A DNA stretch of 39,383 nucleotides, taken from assembly GCA_023440865.1 (NCBI GenBank), contig JAEXRM010000198.1, positions 1 to 39,383 on the forward strand, read 5' to 3'. The DNA is from Bacillota bacterium (GTDB lineage Bacteria; Bacillota; Clostridia; DSM-8532). Each line of letters begins with the position of its first letter. Positions within the stretch are counted from its first letter, which is position 1. The position numbers and the translations under genes were made by a program. Below the pieces are notes generated by a model. The model was not told the DNA's origin, searched no databases, and worked only from the letters and a program-made list of their open reading frames with translations. This document shows positions 8,865-16,671 of the stretch, in pieces.

Positions 8865-9755
8865 ATGAAGGGCATCATTCTCGCCGGTGGATCCGGCACC
8901 CGGCTCTATCCGGTCACGAAGGCCATCTCCAAGCAGATCGTGCCGGTCTATGACAAGCCCATGATCTACTACCCGCTTTCCGTGCTCATGATGGCGGGCA
9001 TCCGCGACATCCTGATCATCTCCACCCCGCGCGACATCGGCACCTTCCGCGAGCTGTTCGGCGACGGGGCGGATCTGGGCCTTCACATGGAATACGCCGT
9101 GCAGCCCGAGCCGAAGGGCTTGGCGCAGGCGTTCCTCATCGGGGCGGATTTCATCGGGGACGATTCGGTCAGCCTCATCCTGGGCGACAACATCTTCTAC
9201 GGCCAGAGCTTCGGCCGCATCCTCGCCGAGGCGGCGGCCCGCCATGACCGGTTGGGAGGCAACGAACCGGGCGCCACCATCTTCGGGTACTATGTCAAGA
9301 ACCCCGAAGCATACGGCGTCGTGGCGTTCGATGAGGCCGGGAAGGTCACCTCCATCGAGGAGAAGCCGAAGCAGCCGAAGTCGCGGTACGCGGTTCCCGG
9401 CCTGTATTTCTACGACAACCGGGTGGTTGCGATCGCGCGGGAACTCAGGCCGTCCGCGCGCGGAGAGCTGGAAATCACGGACCTCAACCGGGTCTACCTG
9501 CAGGACGGGCAGCTCAATGTGAAGCTGTTGGGTCGCGGCATGGCCTGGCTCGACACCGGCACGCACGATTCGATGCTTGAGGCCGGCAACTTCGTGGAGG
9601 CGATCCAGAAGCGGCAGCGGCTGTATGTCGCGTGCATCGAGGAAATCGCCTACAAGAAGGGGTTCATTGACAAGGCGCAGCTCATCGCGCTCGCGCAACC
9701 GTTGCTGAAGACCGAGTACGGGCAATATCTGCTGCAGGTGGCGGAAGGGTTCTGA
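8865..9755 (+). CDS. rmlA: Glucose-1-phosphate thymidylyltransferase
   Basis: RmlA joins glucose-1-phosphate and dTTP to give dTDP-glucose, the entry to the rhamnose pathway. The protein has 296 residues, the normal length. It has the nucleotidyltransferase motif GGSGTRLYPVT at residues 8-18, then DKPMIYYPL, LGDNIFYG near 108 and the WLDTGTHDS motif near 224. ATG 8865 has AAGGAGAT 6 bases upstream; the longer in-frame start at 8721 gives an unrelated leader. The 140-base gap after rmlD shows no gene. Confidence 0.96.
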   Translation: MKGIILAGGSGTRLYPVTKAISKQIVPVYDKPMIYYPLSVLMMAGIRDILIISTPRDIGTFRELFGDGADLGLHMEYAVQPEPKGLAQAFLIGADFIGDDSVSLILGDNIFYGQSFGRILAEAAARHDRLGGNEPGATIFGYYVKNPEAYGVVAFDEAGKVTSIEEKPKQPKSRYAVPGLYFYDNRVVAIARELRPSARGELEITDLNRVYLQDGQLNVKLLGRGMAWLDTGTHDSMLEAGNFVEAIQKRQRLYVACIEEIAYKKGFIDKAQLIALAQPLLKTEYGQYLLQVAEGF

Positions 9756-9856
9756 TTGGACCGGGGCGGATGAGGCGCGACATGGACGCCGCACGCTTGC
9801 CAGGCGGCAGGTATCGGGCGGCCATCAGCCGACGGGAATGGAAAGGATACACGCCG

Positions 9857-10423
9857 ATGGGAAAGCTGAACTTCATCGACACCGGCATCGAAGGACTGTG
9901 GCTCATCGAGCCGACCGTTTTCGGCGACGCGCGCGGCTTCTTCATGGAGACGTGGAACGCCGCCGAGTTTGCCGAAAAGGGACTGCCGACGCTGTTCGTG
10001 CAGGACAATCATTCCCGATCGGGCAAGGGCACCCTGCGCGGCATGCACTTCCAAAAAACGCATCCGCAGGATAAACTGGTACGGGTGACCACGGGCGCGG
10101 TGTTTGATGCCGTCGTCGACCTGCGGTCCGGCTCCGCGACCTTCGGGAAATGGTATGGCGCCGAGCTTTCCGCGGAAAACAAGCGCCAGCTCTTCGTGCC
10201 GAAGGGCTTCGCGCACGGTTTCTTCGTCCTGTCGGACACGGCGGATTTCGTGTACAAGTGCACGGACTTCTACCACCCCGAGGATGAGGGCGGCCTCGCC
10301 TGGAACGATCCGGCGGTGGGGATCCAATGGCCGGCCGATGTGATGGCCCAAATGGGCGGACAGCCGAAGCTGTCCGCGAAGGACATGCGCTACCCGGGGC
10401 TCGACGCGTTCCGCGGGGCATAA
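9857..10423 (+). CDS. rmlC: dTDP-4-dehydrorhamnose 3,5-epimerase
   Basis: RmlC epimerises the 4-keto sugar at C3 and C5, converting the D-gluco to the L-rhamno configuration. The 188-residue cupin protein has the family signatures FFMETWNAAEF near residue 27, NHSRSGKGTLRGMHFQ near 52 (including the catalytic His) and FVPKGFAHGF near 115. ATG 9857 lies 8 bases after GAAAGGAT. The final codons, encoding GLDAFRGA, and the stop lie inside a 35-bp segment that is duplicated just downstream, so the gene end has been copied. Confidence 0.96.
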   Translation: MGKLNFIDTGIEGLWLIEPTVFGDARGFFMETWNAAEFAEKGLPTLFVQDNHSRSGKGTLRGMHFQKTHPQDKLVRVTTGAVFDAVVDLRSGSATFGKWYGAELSAENKRQLFVPKGFAHGFFVLSDTADFVYKCTDFYHPEDEGGLAWNDPAVGIQWPADVMAQMGGQPKLSAKDMRYPGLDAFRGA

Positions 10424-10475
10424 CGGCCCCGCGATTCAGTGGCTCGACGCGTTCCGCGGGGCGTAACGGCCCCGC
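10398..10475 (+). repeat. Tandem duplication of the rmlC 3' end with hairpin
   Basis: A 35-bp segment at 10398-10432 recurs at 10441-10475 with one difference (A to G), giving a period of 43 bp. Each copy encodes the same Leu-Asp-Ala-Phe-Arg-Gly-Ala tail and TAA stop. Each also carries a 7-bp GCGGGGC/GCCCCGC hairpin whose loop contains the stop codon. There is no T-run, so termination is uncertain. Confidence 0.9.
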
Positions 10476-10581
10476 TGATCCGGTGCACGCCCGCCTGCAG
10501 ATACAGGATGCCGACCCCGTAACGAACAGACAGAACCGTTCCCCGTCAACCCCGGTGGAACGTTGCAAAAAGGAGACTGCC

Positions 10582-11619
10582 ATGCCAAATGAAAAAACCC
10601 TTCTCGTCACCGGCGGCGCCGGCTTCATCGGCTGCCGGTTCGTCCGCCACATGCTCGCGAAGTATCCGGAGTACCGCATCCTCAACCTCGACAAGCTGAC
10701 GTACGCGGGCCGCATGGAAAACCTGGCCGAGGTGATGGACGATCCCCGGCATGTCTTCCTCCAGGGGGACATCGGCGACGAGGCGCTCATCGCGCGGATC
10801 TTTGCGGAACACAAGCCCGACGCCGTCGTCAACTTCGCGGCGGAATCGCATGTGGACCGCTCCATCAGCGATCCGCAGCTGTTCCTGAGGACAAACATCC
10901 TCGGCACGCAGACGCTGCTGGAGGCCTGCCGCCTGTACTGGCCCAAGCCCGGCACGCCGGAGAATCCGCTGGAAAACGCCAGGGGGAGCGGGCTGCAGTA
11001 CAAGTACCTGCAGGTGTCGACCGATGAGGTCTACGGTTCCCTCGGTGCGGAAGGCGCATTCCACGAAACCACGCCCATCGCGCCCAACAGTCCCTATTCC
11101 TCGTCGAAGGCATCGGCCGACCTGTTCGTGCGCGCCTACCATGAGACGTATGGCATGAAGATCAACATCACGCGCTGCTCGAACAACTACGGGCCGAACC
11201 AGTATCCCGAAAAGCTCATTCCCGTCATGATCCTCAACGCGTTTCACGACAAGCCGCTGCCTGTGTACGGCGACGGTCTGAACGTGCGTGACTGGCTGTA
11301 TGTGGACGACCACTGCCGCGGCATCGACACGGTGCTGCACAAGGGGCGCTCCGGCGAGGTCTACAACATCGGCGGGAACAACGAGCAGACGAACATCGCC
11401 ATCGTGAGGATGCTCCTCAAGGCGCTCGGCAAGCCCGAATCGCTGATCACCTACGTCGAAGACCGCCTCGGGCATGATCGCCGGTACGCCATCGACGCCA
11501 CGAAGATCAAGGAAGAGCTCGGCTGGGAGCCGGAAATGGACTTTGAGGAGGGCATGCGCCGCACGGTGGCGTACTACCTCGAGATGGCTGCCGCAGGCGG
11601 GGAGTCGAAGGCGGTCTGA
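10582..11619 (+). CDS. rmlB: dTDP-glucose 4,6-dehydratase
   Basis: RmlB oxidises and dehydrates dTDP-glucose to dTDP-4-dehydro-6-deoxyglucose, the second step of the pathway. The 345-residue extended-SDR enzyme shows GGAGFIG at the NAD site near residue 10, NFAAESHVDRS near 82, STDEVYG near 138 (the T-D-E catalytic set) and YSSSKASAD (YxxxK) near 170. NNYGPNQYPEKLIP near 200 is also typical. ATG 10582 follows AAAAAGGAGA at 6 bases. With rmlD, rmlA and rmlC adjacent, the cell can make dTDP-L-rhamnose from this locus alone. Confidence 0.96.
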   Translation: MPNEKTLLVTGGAGFIGCRFVRHMLAKYPEYRILNLDKLTYAGRMENLAEVMDDPRHVFLQGDIGDEALIARIFAEHKPDAVVNFAAESHVDRSISDPQLFLRTNILGTQTLLEACRLYWPKPGTPENPLENARGSGLQYKYLQVSTDEVYGSLGAEGAFHETTPIAPNSPYSSSKASADLFVRAYHETYGMKINITRCSNNYGPNQYPEKLIPVMILNAFHDKPLPVYGDGLNVRDWLYVDDHCRGIDTVLHKGRSGEVYNIGGNNEQTNIAIVRMLLKALGKPESLITYVEDRLGHDRRYAIDATKIKEELGWEPEMDFEEGMRRTVAYYLEMAAAGGESKAV

Positions 11620-11712
11620 TCCACACGGGGTGTCGGGAGCGGAGCCGCGGCGTCGGAAGTCCCGCCGCCCGCATACCGGCAGACAATGGCGCACACGGCG
11701 GAAGGATGCAAC

Positions 11713-14028
11713 ATGTCGGACAACGGACGGCACGGACAGACGGACAAAGGCGGACTCACCGGGAATCCCTTGCTGCGACGGCTGATGAAGCTGGGCAGGG
11801 TGGGGATTTTCATCATGAAAAATGCGAACCCGCGCACGGTCACCCGGGCGGTGACCTATGTCAGGCGCCATGGATACCGGGCCCTGCGCGGCAAGCTGCT
11901 GTACAAGTTTTCCCGCAAGGAGCAGGTGGCGGAGTCCGCCATCCTCAAGTCCGAGATCGCCTGGCACATGGCGCAGGGCTTCCGCTGGCTCGACACGCCG
12001 CTGACGGGTTCGTTCCGCTTTCCGCTGGCGGGCATGCGCTGCATGGAGTTCCAGACCGTGACCGACGGCACCATTCCCGGATCGGTCCGGCTGCGTCTGT
12101 TCAACGGGCGGGATGAACTGGTTCGGGAGGTGACCCTCCCGGGCACCCATATCCTTGACGGCGACTACACCACCTTTGCCTTCGAGCCGGTTCCCGACTC
12201 TGCCGGAAAACGGTACCATTTCGTGCTCGAGGGGCTCGGGAAGCCCTGGCCGTCCCTGTTCAGCCACGAGGCGGAGTCCACGCCCGACATCGTCTTCGAC
12301 ATGATGGGCAGCGTCAACTGCCGCATGTTCGCGGACAAGTGGGATGGCGACGAGTACGCGCTCTGGCGCGGCAAGAACGAACCGACGGATGAGGAGCTGA
12401 CGGCTCAGGCAGCGCACGCCTTTGACGTGACGCCAACGATCAGCCTGCTGGTGCCGCTGTTCAGGACCGATCCGGCGATGTTCCGCGCCATGGTCGATTC
12501 CGTGCGCGCGCAGACGTATGCCAACTGGGAGCTGTGCCTGGCCGACGGCGGCAGCGGCAGTCCGGAGCTCGAGGCGGCGGCGGAAGCCTATGCCCGCGAG
12601 GATGCCCGCATCCGTTTTACGGCGCTGGGGGAGAACCGTGGCATTGCCGGCAACACGAACGCCGCGGCGGACCTGGCGACCGGGGACTTCATCGGCCTGC
12701 TCGACCACGACGACACCCTGGCACCCTTCGCGCTGCATGCCATGGTCGAGGCGATCAACCGGCAGCCCGACGCGGATTTCCTGTACTCGGACGAGGACAA
12801 GACCGACGAGGTCGGGGCGAAACGCTTCGATCCCCACTTCAAGCCCGATTTCGCGCCTGATACGCTGCGCAGCTACAACTACATCTGCCATTTCACCGTC
12901 ATCCGGCGCTCCCTGTTCGAAGCGGTCGGCCGGTATCGCCCCGGGTTCGACGGCAGCCAGGACTATGACCTGTTCCTGCGCGCCACCGAACAGGCGCGCC
13001 GCATCGTCCATGTGCCGAAGATCCTGTACCATTGGCGCGTGAGCGCATTGTCCACCGCGCGCGACGGCGGCGCGAAGCCCTATGTCATCGAGGCATCCTG
13101 CAAGGCCCTCCAGTCGCACCTCGAGCGCGTCGGACTGCCTGGAACCGTGACACCGGGCCTGTTGCCGACCGTATTCAACGCGCGTCTGGACATCGCGGGA
13201 ACACCGATGGTCTCCGTCCTCATTCCGAACAAGGATCATGTGCCGGACCTGAAGAAGTGTCTGGACAGCCTGCTGAGGAAGACCGAGTGGCCAAACTACG
13301 AGGTGCTGGTCATCGAGAACAACAGCAAGGAAGCCAAAACGTTCCGGTATTATGAGGAGATCGCCCGCGATCCACGCGTCCGCGTCATCACCTGGAAGGA
13401 AGGCTTCAACTACGCGGCCATCAACAACTTTGCCGCACGCGAGGCGAAGGGTGCGTACCTGCTGCTGCTGAACAACGACACGGAAATCATCGACGGCGAC
13501 TGGATGACCCGCATGCTCGAGCATGCGCAGCGCCCCGAGGTCGGTGCCGTCGGCGCCATGCTGCTGTATCCGGATGACACCATCCAGCACGCGGGCGTCA
13601 TCATCGGCATGAACTCGCTGGCAGACCATGCGTTCAAGACGGTGCACCGCGACGTGATCGGGTATTTCGCCCGCACGCATATCGTGCAGGATGTCGGCGC
13701 GGTGACGGGTGCCTGCCTGATGGTCCGAAAGGCCGCCTATGATGCGGTCGGCGGGCTGGACGAGCGCTTCGCTGTGGCGTTCAACGACATCGACTTCTGC
13801 ATGAAGCTGCGGCGCGACGGCTTCCTCATCGTCTGGACGCCCTATGCCCGCCTGTACCATCATGAGTCCAAGTCGCGGGGGTACGAGGACACGCCGAAGA
13901 AGCAGAAGCGGTTCCTCGGGGAGATCGAGCAGTTCTACGACCGGTGGGGTCAGCCGCCGCACCTGGTCGACCCGTACTACAACCCGAATCTGTCGTTGAC
14001 AGGCAGCGGATTCGACCTGCGGATATAG
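11713..14028 (+). CDS. Two-domain family 2 glycosyltransferase
   Basis: This 771-residue protein has three parts. About residues 1-225 form an alpha then beta-rich N-terminal region with no recognisable catalytic motif. A first GT-A domain starts at ISLLVPLFRTDPAM (about 245), with LLDHDDTLAP as its metal site. A second starts at VSVLIPNKDHVPDL (about 507), with LLLNNDTEI and FNDIDFCMKL. Such tandem GT2 proteins add two sugars, often rhamnose, in wall glycans; next to rmlDACB rhamnosyl transfer is a reasonable inference. ATG 11713 has GGAAGGA 6 bases upstream; ATG 11686 has none. No membrane helix is evident. Confidence 0.9.
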   Translation: MSDNGRHGQTDKGGLTGNPLLRRLMKLGRVGIFIMKNANPRTVTRAVTYVRRHGYRALRGKLLYKFSRKEQVAESAILKSEIAWHMAQGFRWLDTPLTGSFRFPLAGMRCMEFQTVTDGTIPGSVRLRLFNGRDELVREVTLPGTHILDGDYTTFAFEPVPDSAGKRYHFVLEGLGKPWPSLFSHEAESTPDIVFDMMGSVNCRMFADKWDGDEYALWRGKNEPTDEELTAQAAHAFDVTPTISLLVPLFRTDPAMFRAMVDSVRAQTYANWELCLADGGSGSPELEAAAEAYAREDARIRFTALGENRGIAGNTNAAADLATGDFIGLLDHDDTLAPFALHAMVEAINRQPDADFLYSDEDKTDEVGAKRFDPHFKPDFAPDTLRSYNYICHFTVIRRSLFEAVGRYRPGFDGSQDYDLFLRATEQARRIVHVPKILYHWRVSALSTARDGGAKPYVIEASCKALQSHLERVGLPGTVTPGLLPTVFNARLDIAGTPMVSVLIPNKDHVPDLKKCLDSLLRKTEWPNYEVLVIENNSKEAKTFRYYEEIARDPRVRVITWKEGFNYAAINNFAAREAKGAYLLLLNNDTEIIDGDWMTRMLEHAQRPEVGAVGAMLLYPDDTIQHAGVIIGMNSLADHAFKTVHRDVIGYFARTHIVQDVGAVTGACLMVRKAAYDAVGGLDERFAVAFNDIDFCMKLRRDGFLIVWTPYARLYHHESKSRGYEDTPKKQKRFLGEIEQFYDRWGQPPHLVDPYYNPNLSLTGSGFDLRI

Positions 14029-14057
14029 GAACCGTGGATGCCTGCCGGTTGAGGATG

Positions 14058-14099
14058 CCGGTGCGGACACCGGACAACGCAGCCCGGTGCGCACACCGG
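14058..14099. repeat. Twin CCGGTG-N4-CACCGG hairpins
   Basis: Two nearly identical stem-loops, CCGGTG-cgga-CACCGG (14058-14073) and CCGGTG-cgca-CACCGG (14084-14099), repeat with a 26-bp period about 30 bases after the 771-residue glycosyltransferase. There is no T-run, so they may be structural repeats or RNA-stabilising elements and not terminators. Confidence 0.6.
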
Positions 14100-14192
14100 T
14101 CGGCATGATCCGCCACGGCTGGATCCGGTTGTCCGCATCGCATGCGGATTTGGCCCAAGCGTTGCAATGACTTGCGGGGAGGGTTGGGCATC

Positions 14193-15407
14193 GTGACCAT
14201 CTCGTTCATCATCCCGGCCTGGAACCATTATGACCTGATGCTGCAGTGCCTCGACGCCATCCGCGCGCATGCGGACGGTGTGTGGGAGGTGGTGGTGGTC
14301 GACAACGGCTCCCGGCCGGAAGAAGTCGACCGCCTGCTTCGGGACGCCTGGTGGGGAAGCAGGGAGCGTGTCCGGATGCTTGCGCTGGAGGCGTCGGGCG
14401 GCCAAGTGCCGGGGAATGGCATGTCGGAGCGCCTCGCATCGGACGCGTGGGTGTCGGGCGGGCAGCTGGCCAAGGACCGGACGCCGTGCGATCAGGCCTC
14501 CGTGCAATCGCCGGACGCCTGGAACCGGCAGCCGCCATCCCTGGACCCGGACCATTCCCTCCTGCTGGTCCGCCTCCCTGTGAACACCGGGTTCTCCGTC
14601 GCCGTCAACATCGGTATCCGACATGCGCGCGGGGATCTGCTGGTGCTGCTGAACAACGACGTGCTGATCGAACCGGGCTTCACGACCGCCATCCGGTCGG
14701 CCATGTCCGCCCACCCCGCCTGGCTGCACGCCGCCACGAAAATCCGCCAGTTCCATCAGCCCGATCTGCTCGACGATGTCGGGAACGCCCTGCTGCCCAC
14801 GGGCCGAGCGGTGAAGCTCGGCTACGCCGAACGTGATGCCGACCGGTACGACACGCCCGCACACGGCGCGCGCATCCTTTCGGCCTGCGGTGCCGCGGCC
14901 GTCTACCGCCGCGCGTTCTTTGAGGCCGTCGGCCTGTTCGACGAGGACTTCTTCGCCTATCTCGAGGATGTCGACCTGGGCTTGCGGGCCCAGCGCATGG
15001 GATACCCGTGCGGTTGGATTCACGACGCCGTATCCCGCCATATCGGCAGCGCGACAACGGGCAGCATGAAAAATGCCTTCACCGTGCGGTTGCTGGCGCG
15101 CAACCAGGTATCGCTGCTGGTCAAGAACCTGCCGGGATCCCTCTGGCTGCTGCTGGGATTGCCGATCGTCTGCACGATGGGGGCGCAGTGGCTGAAGTAT
15201 GCGCTGGCCCGCAATGGCAACGGCAAGGCGTATGCGGCCGGCTTGTCCGAAGGCGTCCGTGTCATTGGCGCCATGCGGGCGAAACGCCGGGTGGCAAAAA
15301 AAGGTTGGATCCAGTCCGGCATGGCGCTCATGCGCATGATGCGGTCCGGTGCCCGTGCGTATCGGATGTCAAAAAAAAGCCGTGTCCGCATCGGGACAGG
15401 CTCATGA
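14193..15407 (+). CDS. Family 2 glycosyltransferase (rhamnosyltransferase-like) with internal insertion
   Basis: The GT-A fold begins at ISFIIPAWNHYDL, with VVVDNGS near residue 34, NTGFSVAVNIG near 131, LLNNDVLIE near 153 and FFAYLEDVDLGLR near 250. This pattern is typical of GT2 rhamnosyltransferases. The C-terminus has one hydrophobic stretch near residue 313 and a basic tail. Residues about 62-121 are a polar, low-complexity segment between the DNGS strand and the N-x-G helix, much longer than the usual 15-20 residues there. GTG 14193 is preferred because GGGGAGGG lies 9 bases upstream; ATG 14142 has no site. It is 404 residues long. Confidence 0.85.
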   Translation: MTISFIIPAWNHYDLMLQCLDAIRAHADGVWEVVVVDNGSRPEEVDRLLRDAWWGSRERVRMLALEASGGQVPGNGMSERLASDAWVSGGQLAKDRTPCDQASVQSPDAWNRQPPSLDPDHSLLLVRLPVNTGFSVAVNIGIRHARGDLLVLLNNDVLIEPGFTTAIRSAMSAHPAWLHAATKIRQFHQPDLLDDVGNALLPTGRAVKLGYAERDADRYDTPAHGARILSACGAAAVYRRAFFEAVGLFDEDFFAYLEDVDLGLRAQRMGYPCGWIHDAVSRHIGSATTGSMKNAFTVRLLARNQVSLLVKNLPGSLWLLLGLPIVCTMGAQWLKYALARNGNGKAYAAGLSEGVRVIGAMRAKRRVAKKGWIQSGMALMRMMRSGARAYRMSKKSRVRIGTGS

Positions 15408-15524
15408 GCCGATCGGGTGTCGAAGGGTTGTGCTCGCGTCGGGAAATGCACAGGAGCCGAGCGGGAGCAAGAATGCCGTGCCCGAGTTGGGGTTGGATGC
15501 TGAGCGGCGGGAGCGTTCGCGATT

Positions 15525-16355
15525 TCACGGATGCCGCGTCTGCAGCCGCCAGGCTTTCCGCGCGCGCAACCGCCATTTTCGCGCATAATGGTGCCACGAC
15601 TTGACGTTCACCCACATCAGCGCCAGTTTCCGGTGCTGGTCGCGCTGCCACTCGTGAAAGACATGGAATTCGGGTGTGAAGACGGTTTTCGAAACCTCGT
15701 TCACGCGGCGCGTGATATCGGCGTCCTCCAGATACAGGAAGAATTGCTCGTCGAAGCCGTGAATCTGCAGGTAGACTTCCGTGCGAAAGAACATGAAACA
15801 GCCCGTGGCGTAATCCACGGGGAACTCGTGATCATAGCCGGTTTCCCGCATTTCGAACCAGTCCTGCCGCCTGCGGAAGGCGTTTTTGAGGCACAGGCGC
15901 ACAAACAGGTCGAACAGGGTGGGGTTGTGTTTGCACAGGTACTGCAGCCGTCCGTCCGGAAACAGGATTTTCGGTGTGAGCAGACCCACGTCCGGATGCG
16001 CATCCATGTATGCGGCCATGCCGAGCAGCATGCCGTGCGGCACCTCGATGTCCGGATTGACGACCACGTGGTATTGCCCCCGCATCAGGGGGATCGCCCT
16101 GTTGTGGCCCGCGCCGAAACCGCGGTTCGACTTGCACGGCAACCACTCGATGAGCCCGGGATACGCCTGCTGCGCTTCCATGACGGCCTTCGCGGTGCCA
16201 TCGGTCGAGGCGTTGTCCACCACGATGATGGTATAGTCGGGCAGGTCGCCAACCCATTCGTCGACCGGTGACATGCCCGCGACAATGCTGTCGATGACCT
16301 TGCGGATGAAGGCTTCGCTGTTGTAGGTGACGATGGACAACGTGATGTCCGGCAT
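15525..16355 (-). CDS. Family 2 glycosyltransferase (rhamnosyltransferase-like), reverse orientation
   Basis: This compact 276-residue GT2 enzyme shows LSIVTYNSEAFI at the N-terminus, VVDNASTDGT near residue 45, NRGFGAGHNRAI near 78, VVNPDIEVP near 97 and FFLYLEDADITRR near 206. The order matches WbbL/RfbF-type rhamnosyltransferases. A GGAGGAT site lies 8 bases before the ATG. It is the only reversed gene in the polysaccharide block and converges on the preceding transferase. It must therefore have its own promoter and may have arrived or been inverted separately. No low-complexity insertion is seen in it, unlike its neighbours. Confidence 0.9.
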   Translation of the reverse strand: MPDITLSIVTYNSEAFIRKVIDSIVAGMSPVDEWVGDLPDYTIIVVDNASTDGTAKAVMEAQQAYPGLIEWLPCKSNRGFGAGHNRAIPLMRGQYHVVVNPDIEVPHGMLLGMAAYMDAHPDVGLLTPKILFPDGRLQYLCKHNPTLFDLFVRLCLKNAFRRRQDWFEMRETGYDHEFPVDYATGCFMFFRTEVYLQIHGFDEQFFLYLEDADITRRVNEVSKTVFTPEFHVFHEWQRDQHRKLALMWVNVKSWHHYARKWRLRARKAWRLQTRHP

Positions 16356-16671
16356 GTGCGGGGATCCTCCGGTTCCGGGCCGGCGCCGTCAAGGGGACGG
16401 GAAACGCCCGAACCGTTGCGTTGCCTTGCTTGTGCGCCTGTGGTAGGGTAGATGGATGAACAGCATCCATCATACCCCAAAGGGCAGGATTTGAACAGAT
16501 TCTCCACCCGAAATGATGTGTCTCGGGGAGATTCCCTGCCCGAGATGTTGCGGCCAGAACTGCTTCCCCGTGCGAGCAGCCGCGTGGCGAGGACAGAATC
16601 AACGCAGGGGCGCCCCGATCACGCGTCGTGGGCTGCCTAGAAACAGCAACCGCTTGGAGGTCAGGAACCGC
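16356..16671. other. Divergent intergenic region between two glycosyltransferase genes
   Basis: No convincing gene is seen in these 316 bases. The region must hold promoters for both directions. The best plus-strand candidate is TTGCCT-N17-TAGGGT at 16421-16449, with a TG extension before the -10; it is weak. I see no terminator or structured RNA. Confidence 0.4.

Noticed and set aside
10546..14106. A 1186-codon open frame on the minus strand
   Set aside because: It lies antisense to rmlB and a clear two-domain glycosyltransferase, has no recognisable domain, and is explained by the high third-position G+C of the real genes. The same applies to most long frames opposite genes here.
16513..16671. 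Longer N-terminus for the last glycosyltransferase
   Set aside because: The in-frame upstream residues are Cys/Arg-rich and unlike the family, and no ribosome binding site precedes ATG 16513.
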